From: Variovorax terrae
GTDB lineage: Bacteria > Pseudomonadota > Gammaproteobacteria > Burkholderiales > Burkholderiaceae_C
DNA length: 64,000 nt
NCBI RefSeq assembly: GCF_022809125.1
Contig: NZ_JALGBI010000002.1
Span: forward strand, 133,685 to 197,684
Reading direction: 5' to 3'
Position 1 is the first letter of the stretch; each line of letters opens with the position of its first letter. A program made the position numbers and the translations under genes. The notes under the pieces are model-generated. The model worked only from the letters and a program-made list of their open reading frames with translations, was not told where the DNA came from and did no database searches. This document shows positions 36,644 to 46,281 of this stretch, one piece after another.

Positions 36644-36673
36644 CTTTCTCCATCGTTTGCACGTTGGAGAAAG
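36644..36673 (+). promoter_or_regulatory. Kdp leader hairpin sequestering the ribosome binding site
   Basis: A perfect 9-bp inverted repeat, CTTTCTCCA and TGGAGAAAG, with a 12-nt loop, ends 2 bp before the ATG of the 34-codon leader ORF. The right arm contains the GGAG Shine-Dalgarno sequence 6 bp before the start, so the RNA hairpin would occlude ribosome binding. It is therefore a candidate translational switch for the kdp operon. Confidence 0.6.
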
Positions 36674-36675
36674 TC

Positions 36676-36780
36676 ATGGACATTCCGTTCGTTGCCGGCT
36701 GCGCCCTGCTGTGGGGCGCGATGGTGTTGCTGGTCTGGGGCTTCCGGAAACTCGAGAAGCCCGAGGGGAGCCGCTCATGA
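36676..36780 (+). CDS. 34-residue membrane protein at the head of kdp
   Basis: A small ORF, MDIPFVAGCALLWGAMVLLV then [14 protein letters not shown]: one hydrophobic helix followed by a basic/polar tail, as in single-pass microproteins. It has a correctly spaced GGAG, and its stop overlaps the kdpF start by 4 bp (ATGA), which argues that it is translated. It could be a KdpF-like stabilising subunit or a leader peptide that couples translation of kdpF to the upstream hairpin. I know of no named family for it. Confidence 0.65.
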   Translation: MDIPFVAGCALLWGAMVLLVWGFRKLEKPEGSRS

Positions 36781-36875
36781 GCGCGCTCGATGTCCTGTAC
36801 GGGTTGGGCGCCCTGAGCGCCGTGCTGCTGCTGGCCTACCTGGTCTATGCGCTGATCTGCGCCGAGGAGTTCTGA
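36777..36875 (+). CDS. kdpF: KdpF, small subunit of the potassium-transporting ATPase
   Basis: A 32-residue single-helix protein ending [15 protein letters not shown], very close to the E. coli KdpF C-terminus (LLGYLVYALINAEAF). KdpF stabilises the KdpABC complex in the inner membrane. It overlaps the preceding small ORF by 4 bp and is followed by kdpA after 1 bp. Confidence 0.9.
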   Translation: MSALDVLYGLGALSAVLLLAYLVYALICAEEF

Positions 36876-36876
36876 G

Positions 36877-38676
36877 ATGAGCTCGTCCGCCTGGGGCCTG
36901 CTGGCCCTGTACCTCGCCGTCCTGCTGGCGGCCTCGTGGCCGCTGGGCCGCTGGCTGGCCGCCCTGTGCGCGGGCCGCCTGCCGGGCTGGATGCTGCGGC
37001 TCGAAGCGCCGCTGTACCGGCTGGGCGGCATCTCGGCCGACCGGTCCATGAACTGGGTGCAGTACGCGCTGGCGCTGCTGGCCTTCAACGGCCTTGGCTT
37101 GCTGGCGGTCTACGCGCTGCAGCGCTGGCAGGCCGGGCTGCCGCTGAACCCGGCCGGCATGGCCGCCATCACGCCCGACTCGGCCTTCAACACCGCGGTG
37201 AGCTTCGTCACCAACACCAACTGGCAGGGCTATGCCGGCGAGTCCACCATGAGCTACCTGACGCAGATGCTCGCGCTCGCGGTGCAGAACTTCCTCTCGG
37301 CGGCCACCGGCATCGCGGTGGTGTTCGCGCTGATCCGCGGCTTCGTGGCGCGCTCCAGCGGCGTGATCGGCAACTTCTGGGTGGACGTGACGCGCATCAC
37401 CACCTGGCTGCTGGTGCCGCTGTCCCTCGTGTTCGCCGTGTTCCTGGTGGGGCAGGGCGTGATCCAGAACTTCAGCGCCTACCAGGACGTGGGCACGCTG
37501 GAGACCCAGACCTACCAGCAGCCGAAGAACGGTGCCGATGGCCAGCCGTTGAAGGACGACAAGGGCAACCCGGTGCTGGAGACCATGAAGACCGGCACCC
37601 AGACGCTGGCCATGGGCCCGGTGGCGTCGCAGGAGGCCATCAAGATGCTGGGCACCAACGGCGGCGGCTTCTTCAACGCCAACTCGGCGCATCCCTACGA
37701 GAACCCCACGGCGCTGAGCAACTTTTTCCAGATGCTGGCCATCTTCCTGATCCCGGCCGCGCTGTGCTTTGCCTTCGGGCGCGAGGTCGGCGACCGGCGC
37801 CAGGGCTGGGCGGTGCTGGCCGCGATGACCGTGATGTTCGCCGTCGCCGTGATCGCCATCACGCCCGCCGAGCAGGCCGGCAACCCGCTGCTGCCGCCGC
37901 TGGGCGTGGACCAGGCGGCCAGTGCGCTGCAGGCCGGCGGCAACATGGAGGGCAAGGAGCTGCGCTTCGGCATCACCGCCTCCAGCCTGTTCGCGGTCAT
38001 CACCACGGCCGCCTCCTGCGGCGCGGTCAACGGCATGCACGATTCGTTCACGCCGCTGGGCGGCATGGTGCCGCTGGTGATGATGCAGCTCGGCGAAGTG
38101 GTGTTCGGCGGCGTCGGCACGGGGCTCTACAGCATGCTGATCTTCGCGCTGCTTGCCGTGTTCATCGCGGGGCTGATGATCGGCCGCACGCCCGAGTACC
38201 TGGGCAAGAAGATCGAGGCCTACGAGATGAAGATGACCTCCGTCGCCATCCTCGTGACGCCGATCCTGGTGCTGGCCGGAGCCGCCGTGGCCGTGCTGGC
38301 CGCCGCGGGCAAGGCCGGCATCGCCAACCCGGGCGCCCACGGCTTCTCGGAAATCCTGTACGCCTTCACCTCGGCCGCCAACAACAACGGCAGCGCCTTC
38401 GCCGGCCTGTCGGCCAACACGCCGTTCTACAACACCCTGCTGGGCCTGGCGATGTGGTTCGGCCGCTTCGGCGTGATCGTGCCGGTGCTGGCCATCGCCG
38501 GCGCGCTGGCGCGCAAGAAGAGGCTGGCCGTCACGGCCGGCACCCTGCCCACGCACGGGCCGCTGTTCGTCGTGCTGCTGATCGGCACGGTGCTGCTGGT
38601 CGGGCTGCTGAACTACGTGCCGGCGCTCGCGCTCGGGCCCGTGGTGGAGCACTTCATGCTGTGGGCCGGCCGCTGA
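36877..38676 (+). CDS. kdpA: KdpA, potassium-binding and -translocating subunit
   Basis: 599 residues, close to the usual length of 557-600, with about ten membrane segments. The four selectivity-filter loops are visible: [15 protein letters not shown] (about 108-122), [20 protein letters not shown] (about 258-277), [14 protein letters not shown] (about 378-391) and [20 protein letters not shown] [20 protein letters not shown] (about 498-517). KdpA evolved from K+ channels and supplies the filter and tunnel of this high-affinity K+ pump, induced at low external potassium. Confidence 0.97.
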   Translation: MSSSAWGLLALYLAVLLAASWPLGRWLAALCAGRLPGWMLRLEAPLYRLGGISADRSMNWVQYALALLAFNGLGLLAVYALQRWQAGLPLNPAGMAAITPDSAFNTAVSFVTNTNWQGYAGESTMSYLTQMLALAVQNFLSAATGIAVVFALIRGFVARSSGVIGNFWVDVTRITTWLLVPLSLVFAVFLVGQGVIQNFSAYQDVGTLETQTYQQPKNGADGQPLKDDKGNPVLETMKTGTQTLAMGPVASQEAIKMLGTNGGGFFNANSAHPYENPTALSNFFQMLAIFLIPAALCFAFGREVGDRRQGWAVLAAMTVMFAVAVIAITPAEQAGNPLLPPLGVDQAASALQAGGNMEGKELRFGITASSLFAVITTAASCGAVNGMHDSFTPLGGMVPLVMMQLGEVVFGGVGTGLYSMLIFALLAVFIAGLMIGRTPEYLGKKIEAYEMKMTSVAILVTPILVLAGAAVAVLAAAGKAGIANPGAHGFSEILYAFTSAANNNGSAFAGLSANTPFYNTLLGLAMWFGRFGVIVPVLAIAGALARKKRLAVTAGTLPTHGPLFVVLLIGTVLLVGLLNYVPALALGPVVEHFMLWAGR

Positions 38677-38692
38677 TTCCCCGGGAGAAATC

Positions 38693-40783
38693 ATGAATAC
38701 GACAAAAAATCTTTCGCTGTTCGACCCGGTGCTGCTGCGGCCCGCCGTGGCGCAGGCCTTCGCCAAGCTCAGCCCGCGCGTGCAGTGGCGCAACCCGGTG
38801 ATGTTCGTGGTCTACGTCGGCAGCATCCTGACCACGCTGCTGGGCGTGCAGGCGCTGCAGGGCCGGGGCGAGGCCAGCGCCGGCTTCATCTTTGCCGTGG
38901 CCCTCTGGCTGTGGTTCACCGTGCTGTTCGCCAACTTTGCCGAGGCGCTGGCCGAGGGCCGCAGCAAGGCGCAGGCGGCCTCGCTGCGCGGGCTCAAAAA
39001 AGCTGCCTGGGCCAAGAAACTCAAGGAGGCCCGAAGCGGCGCCTTCCACGGCACCACCTGGCTGCCGGAGCAGGCCGAGAACCTGCGCCGCGGCGACGTG
39101 GTGCTGGTGGAGACCGGCGACATGGTGCCGCTGGATGGCGAGGTGATCGAAGGCGTGGCCTCGGTCGACGAGAGCGCCATCACCGGCGAGTCGGCGCCCG
39201 TGATCCGCGAATCGGGCGGCGACTTCTCGGCCGTGACCGGCGGCACGCGCGTGCTGTCGGACTGGCTGGTGGTGCGCGTCGGCGTCAATCCGGGCGAGAG
39301 CTTCATCGACCGCATGATCAGCATGGTCGAGGGCGCCCGGCGCCAGAAGACGCCCAACGAGATCGCGCTGACCATCCTGCTGGTGGCGCTGACCATCGTG
39401 TTCCTGGTGGTCACGGTGACGCTGCTGCCGTACTCGGTGTTCAGCGTGGAGGTGACGCAGGCCGGCCAGGCCGTGACCGTCACGGCGCTGATCGCGCTGC
39501 TGGTATGCCTGATCCCCACCACCATCGGCGCGCTGCTGTCGGCCATCGGCGTGGCGGGCATGAGCCGCATGATGCAGGCCAACGTGATCGCCACCTCGGG
39601 CCGCGCGGTCGAGGCTGCCGGCGACGTCGACGTGCTGCTGCTGGACAAGACCGGCACCATCACCCACGGCAACCGCCAGGCCTCGGCCTTCGTGCCGGCC
39701 GCCGGCCTGACCGAGCTGCCGGTGGCGCGCGCCGCGCTGCTGGCCTCGCTGTCCGACGAGACGCCCGAGGGCCGCAGCATCGTGGCGCTGGCGCGGCGCC
39801 TGGGCGTGGCCGAAGGCGCGCCGGCCCAGGCCGCCTTCATCCCGTTCTCGGCGCAGACGCGCATGAGCGGCGTCGATCTGGCGCAGGCCGGGTGCAGCGG
39901 CACCCGCCGCATCCGCAAGGGCGCGGTGGATGCGATCCGCCGCCACGTGGAGGCGCTGGGCGCCAGCATGCCGGGCGACGTGGTGCGCGCCGCCGACGAA
40001 GTGGCGCGGCGCGGCAGCACGCCGCTGGTGGTGTGCGAGGACGCGCAGGTGCTGGGCGTGGTGGAGCTCAAGGACATCGTCAAGTCCGGCATCAAGGAGC
40101 GCTTCGGCGAGCTGCGCCGCATGGGCATCAAGACCGTGATGATCACGGGCGACAACAAGCTCACCGCCGCGGCCATCGCGGCCGAGGCCGGGGTCGATGA
40201 CTTCCTGGCCGAGGCCACGCCCGAGGCCAAGCTCAAGCTGATCCGCGGCTACCAGGCCGAGGGCCGGCTGGTGGCCATGACCGGCGACGGCACCAACGAC
40301 GCGCCGGCGCTGGCGCAGGCCGACGTGGCCGTGGCCATGAACAGCGGCACCCAGGCCGCCAAGGAGGCGGGCAACATGGTCGATCTCGACTCCAACCCGA
40401 CCAAGCTGCTGGAGGTGGTGGAGACCGGCAAGGCCCTGCTGATGACGCGCGGCTCGCTCACCACCTTCTCGATCGCCAACGACGTGGCCAAGTACTTCGC
40501 CATCCTGCCCGCGATCTTCGTCACCACCTATCCGCAGCTGGCCGAGCTCAACGTGATGCGGCTGGCCAGCCCGTCGTCGGCCATCCTGTCGGCGGTGATC
40601 TTCAACGCCATCATCATCGTGTTCCTGATCCCGCTGGCGCTCAAGGGCGTGCGCTACCGCGCCGTCGGCGCCGCCGCGCTGCTGCGGCGCAACCTGCTGA
40701 TCTACGGCCTGGGCGGCCTGGTCGTGCCGTTCGTCGGCATCAAGCTGATCGACCTGCTGCTCGCGGCCCTGCATCTTGTCTGA
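38693..40783 (+). CDS. kdpB: KdpB, P-type ATPase subunit
   Basis: 696 residues with all P-type ATPase signatures: the actuator motif [11 protein letters not shown] (about 163-173), phosphorylation site [16 protein letters not shown] (about 316-331) and hinge motif [20 protein letters not shown] (about 528-547). The nucleotide-binding domain lies between. It hydrolyses ATP and drives K+ movement through KdpA. Start ATG has GGGAGA 6 bp upstream. Kdp pumps are usually shut down by phosphorylation of the TGES serine, which is present here. Confidence 0.97.
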   Translation: MNTTKNLSLFDPVLLRPAVAQAFAKLSPRVQWRNPVMFVVYVGSILTTLLGVQALQGRGEASAGFIFAVALWLWFTVLFANFAEALAEGRSKAQAASLRGLKKAAWAKKLKEARSGAFHGTTWLPEQAENLRRGDVVLVETGDMVPLDGEVIEGVASVDESAITGESAPVIRESGGDFSAVTGGTRVLSDWLVVRVGVNPGESFIDRMISMVEGARRQKTPNEIALTILLVALTIVFLVVTVTLLPYSVFSVEVTQAGQAVTVTALIALLVCLIPTTIGALLSAIGVAGMSRMMQANVIATSGRAVEAAGDVDVLLLDKTGTITHGNRQASAFVPAAGLTELPVARAALLASLSDETPEGRSIVALARRLGVAEGAPAQAAFIPFSAQTRMSGVDLAQAGCSGTRRIRKGAVDAIRRHVEALGASMPGDVVRAADEVARRGSTPLVVCEDAQVLGVVELKDIVKSGIKERFGELRRMGIKTVMITGDNKLTAAAIAAEAGVDDFLAEATPEAKLKLIRGYQAEGRLVAMTGDGTNDAPALAQADVAVAMNSGTQAAKEAGNMVDLDSNPTKLLEVVETGKALLMTRGSLTTFSIANDVAKYFAILPAIFVTTYPQLAELNVMRLASPSSAILSAVIFNAIIIVFLIPLALKGVRYRAVGAAALLRRNLLIYGLGGLVVPFVGIKLIDLLLAALHLV

Positions 40784-40793
40784 GGCAACCATC

Positions 40794-41366
40794 ATGAAAA
40801 ACATTCTTCGCCCCGCGCTGGTCTTCTTCCTGGTGCTCACGCTGCTCACCGGCATCGCCTATCCGCTGATGGTCACGGGCGTGGCGCGCGTGCTGTTTCC
40901 GCAGCAGGCCGCCGGCAGCCTGGTGCTGCAGGGCGGCAAGCCCGTGGGCTCGGCGCTGATCGGCCAGAACTTTGCCGACCCCGGGCACTTCTGGGGCCGG
41001 CCCTCGGCCACCAGCCCGATGGCCTACAACGCAGCGGCCTCGGGCGGCTCCAACCTGGGGCCGCTGAACCCGGCGCTGGCCGACGCCGTCAAGGGCCGCG
41101 TCGAGGCGCTGCGCGCCGCCGATCCCGGCAACACCGCGCCGGTGCCGGTGGACCTGGTCACGGCCTCGGCCAGCGGCCTGGACCCCGACATCAGCCCCGC
41201 GGCCGCGCGCTACCAGGTGGCGCGCGTGGCGCGGGCCCGGGGCCTGCAGCCCGAACAGGTGGCGCGGCTGGTGGACCAGCACATCGAGGCGCCGCTGTGG
41301 GGCCTGCTGGGCGAGCCGCGCGTCAACGTGCTGCGCCTGAACCTGGCGCTGAACGATCTGCATTGA
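40794..41366 (+). CDS. kdpC: KdpC, accessory subunit of the potassium-transporting ATPase
   Basis: 190 residues: one N-terminal membrane helix ([20 protein letters not shown]), then a periplasmic domain with the conserved [40 protein letters not shown] and [20 protein letters not shown] blocks and the closing [12 protein letters not shown]. It stabilises KdpA-KdpB. It starts 10 bp after kdpB. Confidence 0.96.
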   Translation: MKNILRPALVFFLVLTLLTGIAYPLMVTGVARVLFPQQAAGSLVLQGGKPVGSALIGQNFADPGHFWGRPSATSPMAYNAAASGGSNLGPLNPALADAVKGRVEALRAADPGNTAPVPVDLVTASASGLDPDISPAAARYQVARVARARGLQPEQVARLVDQHIEAPLWGLLGEPRVNVLRLNLALNDLH

Positions 41367-41375
41367 GGGGCTGCC

Positions 41376-41708
41376 ATGGCCTATGCCGCTTATTTGGAGT
41401 TTGCGGGCCTGCCGGCGCGCCGGCCTCTGCGGGTGCTGCCCATGGCGTTCGCGGTGCTGGCCGTGACCGTCGCCAGCCCCGACGCGCTGCCCGTGCGCCG
41501 CGCCCTGGTGAGCTGCCCCGACACGGGCATCGTGCGCTGCGTGCCGCAGCCGCTCGAGCGCCGGGTGCGGCTGGAGATCCGCCTGCCGCTGGCACTGTCG
41601 GGTGAGGTCATGCACCGCATCCTCGACTGCGTGCCCAGCGGCGAGATCGGCCGCATCACGCCGTGGTCGCAGCACCTGTCGAGCCTGGGCCTGCCCGATG
41701 GACTCTGA
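41376..41708 (+). CDS. Hypothetical protein between kdpC and the porin gene
   Basis: A 110-residue ORF starting 9 bp after kdpC, with GAGGGG before its ATG. It is moderately hydrophobic near residues 18-35 (LRVLPMAFAVLAVTVASPDA) and has a C-terminal part with two cysteines (SCPDTGIVRC). No motif that I recognise. Its spacing in the operon favours a real gene, but the high GC makes chance ORFs common. Confidence 0.5.
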   Translation: MAYAAYLEFAGLPARRPLRVLPMAFAVLAVTVASPDALPVRRALVSCPDTGIVRCVPQPLERRVRLEIRLPLALSGEVMHRILDCVPSGEIGRITPWSQHLSSLGLPDGL

Positions 41709-41823
41709 CCTGGTCCGCGTCCTATGCGCGCTGGCCGCCTTCCTGGTTCCGCTCGGGCTGGCCTGGGCCCTCGTGTGCCTGGATGGGCGCACCCACCGGT
41801 GCCGCGCCCGGCGCCGGCCCTGA
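41698..41823 (+). CDS. Possible 41-residue single-pass membrane microprotein
   Basis: An ORF overlapping the previous stop by 11 bp: MDSDLVRVLCALAAFLVPLG, then LAWALVCLDG and a strongly basic tail (RTHRCRARRRP). One membrane helix with positive-inside tail. It fits the pattern of small proteins in kdp operons, but there is no clear ribosome binding site. Confidence 0.35.
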   Translation: MDSDLVRVLCALAAFLVPLGLAWALVCLDGRTHRCRARRRP

Positions 41824-41878
41824 GCGGCTCGCCCTGTCTCTTTCCTTTTTTCCACGCAACTCGATACGAGGAGATCGA

Positions 41879-42727
41879 ATGATCGCGAATGCCTGTTTCT
41901 TCTTCAAATGCAGGCGGCTCCTGGCCGCCAGCCTGCTGTGCGCCGCCGTGAGCGCGCAGGCCCAGACGGCGAACCCGGGCGAGCCGGCCCCGGTGCACAG
42001 CCTGACCGGCAACCTGAGCCTGGTGTCGGACTACCGCTTCCGCGGCCTCTCGCAGAGCTGGCGCCAGCCGGCCGTGCAGGGCGGCATCGACTACACGCAT
42101 GCCAGCGGCCTGTACCTTGGCAACTGGAACTCGAGCGTCTCGTCCAACAGCTACAACAACGGCGCGGGCCTGGAGGTCGACCTGTACGGCGGCTACCGCT
42201 TCCCGCTAACCCAGGACCTGACGGCCGACGCCGGCGTGCTGTTCTACCTCTACCCCGGCGCCCACCTGAACAGCGCCCCGGCCCAGCCCGGCGGCCAGAA
42301 GTACGACAACACCGAGATCTACTTCGGCCTGGCGCGCGGCGCCTTCAACGCCAGGCTGTCCTATGCCGTGACGGACTACTTCGGCCTGAACAGCGCCACA
42401 GCGGGCTATGCCTACTGGACCCCGCTGCCCGCGCGCGGCAGCTCCCGGGGCACCACCTACCTCGACCTCAACTACAGCCTCGAGCTGGGCCGCCAGTTCG
42501 CGCTCGGCCTGCACCTGGGCCACACGGCCGTGCGCCGCTACGGCGAGCTGTCCTACACCGACTACAAGCTCGCGCTGACGAAGGAGGCGGCGGGCTTCCT
42601 GCTGGGGCTGGCGCTGGTGGGCGCCCGGGCCGATGCCCGCTACTACCAGGCCGGCGACTCGGCCTGGCTCCATCCGAAGCCGACCGGCCGCAGCAGCCTC
42701 GTGCTGTCGGCCACCCGCAGCTTCTGA
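41879..42727 (+). CDS. TorF-family putative outer-membrane porin
   Basis: A 282-residue protein with a signal peptide (RRLLAASLLCAAVSAQAQTA) and a barrel-like pattern. The TorF/Gcw_chp motif LTGNLSLVSDYRFRGLSQSW near the mature N-terminus, PAVQGGIDYTHASGLYLGNW and VDLYGGYRFPL are typical, and it ends in phenylalanine (VLSATRSF), the usual outer-membrane C-terminus. AGGAG precedes the ATG. Lying between kdpFABC and kdpDE, it probably shares their regulation and could admit potassium or a companion solute across the outer membrane under K+ limitation. Confidence 0.85.
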   Translation: MIANACFFFKCRRLLAASLLCAAVSAQAQTANPGEPAPVHSLTGNLSLVSDYRFRGLSQSWRQPAVQGGIDYTHASGLYLGNWNSSVSSNSYNNGAGLEVDLYGGYRFPLTQDLTADAGVLFYLYPGAHLNSAPAQPGGQKYDNTEIYFGLARGAFNARLSYAVTDYFGLNSATAGYAYWTPLPARGSSRGTTYLDLNYSLELGRQFALGLHLGHTAVRRYGELSYTDYKLALTKEAAGFLLGLALVGARADARYYQAGDSAWLHPKPTGRSSLVLSATRSF

Positions 42728-42787
42728 TCCGGGCCGGGAGTGCTACGCTCGACAGGCGGCGGCCATCGCCGCGCCAGGCATCACCCC

Positions 42788-45484
42788 ATGGGCAGTTCCA
42801 GCGACGCGCGACCCGACCCCGACCAGCTGCTCGAGCAGCTGCGGGAAGAGGACGAGCGCGCGCGCCGCGGCAAGCTGCGCATCTACTTCGGCGCCAGCGC
42901 CGGCGTGGGCAAGACCTACGCCATGCTGAGCGCGGCCCAGCGCGAGCGCAAGGCCGGGCGCGACGTGCTGGTGGGCGTGGTGGAAACCCACGGCCGCAGC
43001 GAGACCGCCGAGCTGCTGGCGGGGCTGGAGCAGCTGCCGCTGCGCGAGCTGCCCTACCGCGGCCGCACGCTGCGCGAGTTCGACCTCGACGCCGCGCTGG
43101 CGCGCCGGCCCGCCGTGCTGCTGGTGGACGAGCTGGCGCACTCCAACGTGGAGGGCTCGCGCCATCCCAAGCGCTGGCAGGACGTGCAGGAGCTGCTGGA
43201 GGCCGGCATCGACGTCTGGTCGGCCATCAACGTGCAGCACCTTGAAAGCCTGAACGGCACGGTCGGCGCCATCACCGGCGTGCGGGTGCACGAGACCGTG
43301 CCCGACACCGTGCTGGACCAGGCCGACGAGATCATCCTGGTCGACGTCACGCCCGACGAACTCATGAACCGGCTGCAGGCCGGCAAGGTCTACCTGCCGC
43401 ACCAGGCCGAGCGCGCGGCGCGCAACTTCTTTCGCAAGGGCAACCTGATCGCCCTGCGCGAGATCGCGCTGCGCCGCACCGCCGAGCATGTGGAAGACGA
43501 CGTGCGCAGCTACCGCGTGGAGCAGTCGATCGCGCCGGTATGGAACACCGAAGGCGCGATCCTCGCCTGCATCGGCCCGAACGAGGGCGCGGAGCAGACC
43601 GTGCGCACCGCCGCGCGGCTGGCCGGGCAGCTCAACGTGCGCTGGCACGCGGCCTTTGTCGAGACGCCGCCGCTGCAGCGGCGCGCCGCGGCGCAGCGCG
43701 ACCGCATCCTGGCGGTGCTCAAGCTGGCCGAGGAGCTGGGCGCCGCCACCGCGGTGCTGACCGGCGCCGACGCGGCGCAGGCGCTGGTCGAGCAGGCGCA
43801 GCGGCTGAACTGCGCCACGCTGGTGGTGGGGCGGCCGCAGGCCGCGGGCGGCTGGCGCAACTGGCGCGGCGGCCGCACCATGACGCGCCGGCTGGCCCTG
43901 CTGGCGCCCACGCTGGACATCGTGGAAGTGGGCCAGGCCGACAGCGCGCGGCGGCTGGCGCGCGCCGTGCACCTCGTGCACGACGAGGAAGACGCTGCCG
44001 CCTGGCACGGCCACTGGCCGCGCTACGCCTGGGCCGTCGCCTCGAGCGTGGCCATCACCCTGCTGGCCACGCCGCTGGCCCAGTTCTTCGACCTGGCCAA
44101 CATCGTGATGCTGTTCCTGCTGGGCGTGGTGCTGGTGGCCATGCGGTTCGGGCGCGGCCCGGCGGCGCTGGCGGCGTTCCTCAACGTCGCGGCCTTCGAT
44201 TTCTTCTTCGTCGCGCCGCGCATGTCGTTCGCCGTGAGCGACGTGCAGTACCTGGTGACGTTCGCCGTCATGCTCGGCGTGGGGCTGCTCACCGGCCAGC
44301 TCACCGCGGGGCTGCGCTTCCAGGCCCGCATCGCGGCCAGCCGCGAGCGGCGCGCGCAGTCGCTGTTCGAGCTTACGCGCGACCTGTCGGCCGCGCTGCT
44401 GGGCTCGCAGGTGGCCGAGCTCGGCGAGGCCGCCGTGCGCCGCAACTTCGGCGGCCAGGCGCTGGTGCTGGGCACCGATGCGGCCGACCTGCTGGTGCTG
44501 CCGCCGCAGGCGCCGCCCGATTTCGACGCGGGCGTGGCCGACTGGGCCTTCCGCAACGCGCAGCCGGCCGGGTTGGCCACCTCCACGCTGCCGGCCCATG
44601 CCTGGCACTACCTGCCGCTGCGCGCGCCGATGCGGGTGCGCGGCGTGCTCGCGCTCAAGCCCGCGCAGCCGCGCTGGCTGCTGATCCCCGAGCAGGTGCA
44701 GCAGCTCGACACGCTGGCGCGCCAGATCGCGATCGCGCTGGAGCGCGTGCACTACGTCGAAATCGCCCAGCAGGCCCTGGTGCAGATGGAGTCGGAGCGG
44801 CTGCGCAACGCGCTGCTGGCGGCGATCTCGCACGACGTGCGCACGCCGCTGACGGCGCTGATCGGGCTGGCCGAGTCGCTGCAGCGCACGCCGCTGGCGC
44901 CGGCCCAGGCGCAGAACGCGCAGGCCATCGCCAGCGAGGCGCGCCAGCTCAGCGCGCTGGTCAACAACCTGCTGGACATGGCGCGGCTGCAAAGTGGCTC
45001 GGTGCGCCTGCGCAGCGAGTGGCAGTCGGTCGAGGAGGTGGTGGGCGCCGCCATCCGCGCGGCGCAGCACGCGCTGGGCGGGCGGGCCGTGAACACCGAC
45101 TTGCCGGCCGATCTGCCGCTGGTGGAGTTCGACGCGGTGCTGATCGAGCGCGTGCTGGTCAACCTGCTGGAGAACGCCGCCAAGTACGGCGCGCCGCCGA
45201 TCGAGATCCGCGCCCGCGCCACGCCCGACGCGCTGGTGCTCGCGGTGCGCGACCACGGCCCCGGCCTGCCGGCCGGGCTCAAGGGGCGCGAGCAGACGCT
45301 GTTCGACAAGTTCACGCGCGGCGAGGCCGAATCGGCCACCCCCGGCGTGGGGCTGGGGCTGGCCATCTGCAAGGCGGTGGTGGACGCGCACCACGGCCGC
45401 ATCGACGCGGCCAATGCCGAGGGCGGTGGTGCAGAATTCACGCTCACCCTGCCGCGCCGGCCGCCGCCGGATTCGAACGAGTAA
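42788..45484 (+). CDS. kdpD: KdpD, sensor histidine kinase for potassium
   Basis: 898 residues in the classical order: KdpD domain with Walker A FGASAGVGKTYAMLSAAQRE (about 35-54), a USP-like domain (about 255-375), four membrane helices (about 410-500) in the AVASSVAITLLATPLAQFFD and VLVAMRFGRGP region, a GAF-like segment, HisKA with the phosphorylated histidine in LLAAISHDVRTPLTALIG (about 678-695), and HATPase boxes NLLENAAKYG and GVGLGLAICKAVVDAHHG. It senses K+ and phosphorylates KdpE. The ATG giving MGSSSDARPD was chosen because an upstream alternative reads through poorly conserved sequence. Confidence 0.96.
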   Translation: MGSSSDARPDPDQLLEQLREEDERARRGKLRIYFGASAGVGKTYAMLSAAQRERKAGRDVLVGVVETHGRSETAELLAGLEQLPLRELPYRGRTLREFDLDAALARRPAVLLVDELAHSNVEGSRHPKRWQDVQELLEAGIDVWSAINVQHLESLNGTVGAITGVRVHETVPDTVLDQADEIILVDVTPDELMNRLQAGKVYLPHQAERAARNFFRKGNLIALREIALRRTAEHVEDDVRSYRVEQSIAPVWNTEGAILACIGPNEGAEQTVRTAARLAGQLNVRWHAAFVETPPLQRRAAAQRDRILAVLKLAEELGAATAVLTGADAAQALVEQAQRLNCATLVVGRPQAAGGWRNWRGGRTMTRRLALLAPTLDIVEVGQADSARRLARAVHLVHDEEDAAAWHGHWPRYAWAVASSVAITLLATPLAQFFDLANIVMLFLLGVVLVAMRFGRGPAALAAFLNVAAFDFFFVAPRMSFAVSDVQYLVTFAVMLGVGLLTGQLTAGLRFQARIAASRERRAQSLFELTRDLSAALLGSQVAELGEAAVRRNFGGQALVLGTDAADLLVLPPQAPPDFDAGVADWAFRNAQPAGLATSTLPAHAWHYLPLRAPMRVRGVLALKPAQPRWLLIPEQVQQLDTLARQIAIALERVHYVEIAQQALVQMESERLRNALLAAISHDVRTPLTALIGLAESLQRTPLAPAQAQNAQAIASEARQLSALVNNLLDMARLQSGSVRLRSEWQSVEEVVGAAIRAAQHALGGRAVNTDLPADLPLVEFDAVLIERVLVNLLENAAKYGAPPIEIRARATPDALVLAVRDHGPGLPAGLKGREQTLFDKFTRGEAESATPGVGLGLAICKAVVDAHHGRIDAANAEGGGAEFTLTLPRRPPPDSNE

Positions 45485-45487
45485 AGC

Positions 45488-46192
45488 ATGTCCAGCCCCG
45501 TCGCCATCGTGATCGAAGACGAGCCGCAGATCCGCCGCTTCGTGCGCGCCGCGCTGGAGGCCGAGGGCTGGCAGGTGCACGAGGCCGACAGCGCGCGCCG
45601 CGGCCTGAGCGAGGCTGGCACGCGCAAGCCCGACCTGCTGGTGCTCGATCTCGGCCTGCCCGACGGCGACGGCTTGGAGGTGATCCGCGACGTGCGCGGC
45701 TGGTCGGCCGTGCCCATCATCGTGCTGTCGGCGCGCGTGGACGAGGCCGACAAGGTGGCCGCGCTCGACGCCGGCGCCGACGACTACCTGACCAAGCCGT
45801 TCGGCGTGGGCGAGCTGCTGGCGCGGGTGCGCGCCAACCTGCGGCGCCCGCGCGCGGCTGCCGGCGGGGCCCAGGCCGAGGAGGCCGATCCGCTGTTCCG
45901 CTTCGGCGACGTGGAGGTGGACCGCCCCGCCCGCGTGGTGCGCCGCGCCGGCGTGGACGTGCACCTCACGCCGATCGAGTACCGGCTGCTGTCGGTGCTG
46001 GTGGCCAACGCCGGCCGCGTGCTGACGCACCGCCAGCTGCTGCGCGAGGTCTGGGGGCCGTCGCATGCCGAGCAGAGCCACTACCTGCGCATCTACATGG
46101 GCCACCTGCGGCAGAAGCTCGAAGCCGACCCGGCCCAGCCGCGCCATCTGCTGACCGAAACCGCGGTCGGCTACCGGCTGCTGGCCCCGTGA
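45488..46192 (+). CDS. kdpE: KdpE, response regulator of the kdp operon
   Basis: 234 residues: receiver domain with acidic pocket IEDEPQIRRFVRAAL, phospho-acceptor aspartate in LLVLDLGLPDGDGLEVI (about 51-67) and the switch lysine in YLTKPFGVGELLARV; then an OmpR/PhoB winged helix (about 135-232) ending HLRQKLEADPAQPRHLLTET. It activates kdpFABC at low potassium. It starts 3 bp after kdpD and is followed by a terminator. Confidence 0.96.
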   Translation: MSSPVAIVIEDEPQIRRFVRAALEAEGWQVHEADSARRGLSEAGTRKPDLLVLDLGLPDGDGLEVIRDVRGWSAVPIIVLSARVDEADKVAALDAGADDYLTKPFGVGELLARVRANLRRPRAAAGGAQAEEADPLFRFGDVEVDRPARVVRRAGVDVHLTPIEYRLLSVLVANAGRVLTHRQLLREVWGPSHAEQSHYLRIYMGHLRQKLEADPAQPRHLLTETAVGYRLLAP

Positions 46193-46194
46193 GC

Positions 46195-46213
46195 CGGCTG
46201 GAAGCCGTTTTTT
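46195..46213 (+). terminator. Rho-independent terminator after kdpE
   Basis: A short stem CGGCT-GGA-AGCCG is followed at once by six T. It begins 2 bp after the kdpE stop, so it closes the kdp locus. The stem is only 5 bp, so efficiency may be moderate. Confidence 0.65.
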
Positions 46214-46255
46214 GAGGGAAAATGGGCGGATGTCCGCATCCCCCGGTCGTGGGGT

Positions 46256-46272
46256 GCTACGAAATAGATAGC
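46256..46272. repeat. Dispersed GCTAT-N7-ATAGC repeat, copy 5
   Basis: The core GCTACGAAATAGATAGC, with one mismatch in the first arm; upstream flank TGTCCGCATCCCCCGGTCGT is like that of copy 4. It occupies the leader of the pseudouridine synthase gene. Confidence 0.75.
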
Positions 46273-46281
46273 AAGCCAGTC

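Noticed and set aside
42743..46147. An 1134-codon open frame on the minus strand opposite kdpD/kdpE
   Set aside because: Same shadow composition with no recognisable domain, while the plus strand encodes intact kdpD and kdpE.
43540..46215. An 891-codon plus-strand frame overlapping kdpD and kdpE in another phase
   Set aside because: Arg/Ala/Gly-rich translation without motifs, crossing the kdpD-kdpE boundary. Not a gene.
46222..46281. Earlier start for the pseudouridine synthase
   Set aside because: The added 20 residues would be encoded by a dispersed repeat element and are not expected in the family.
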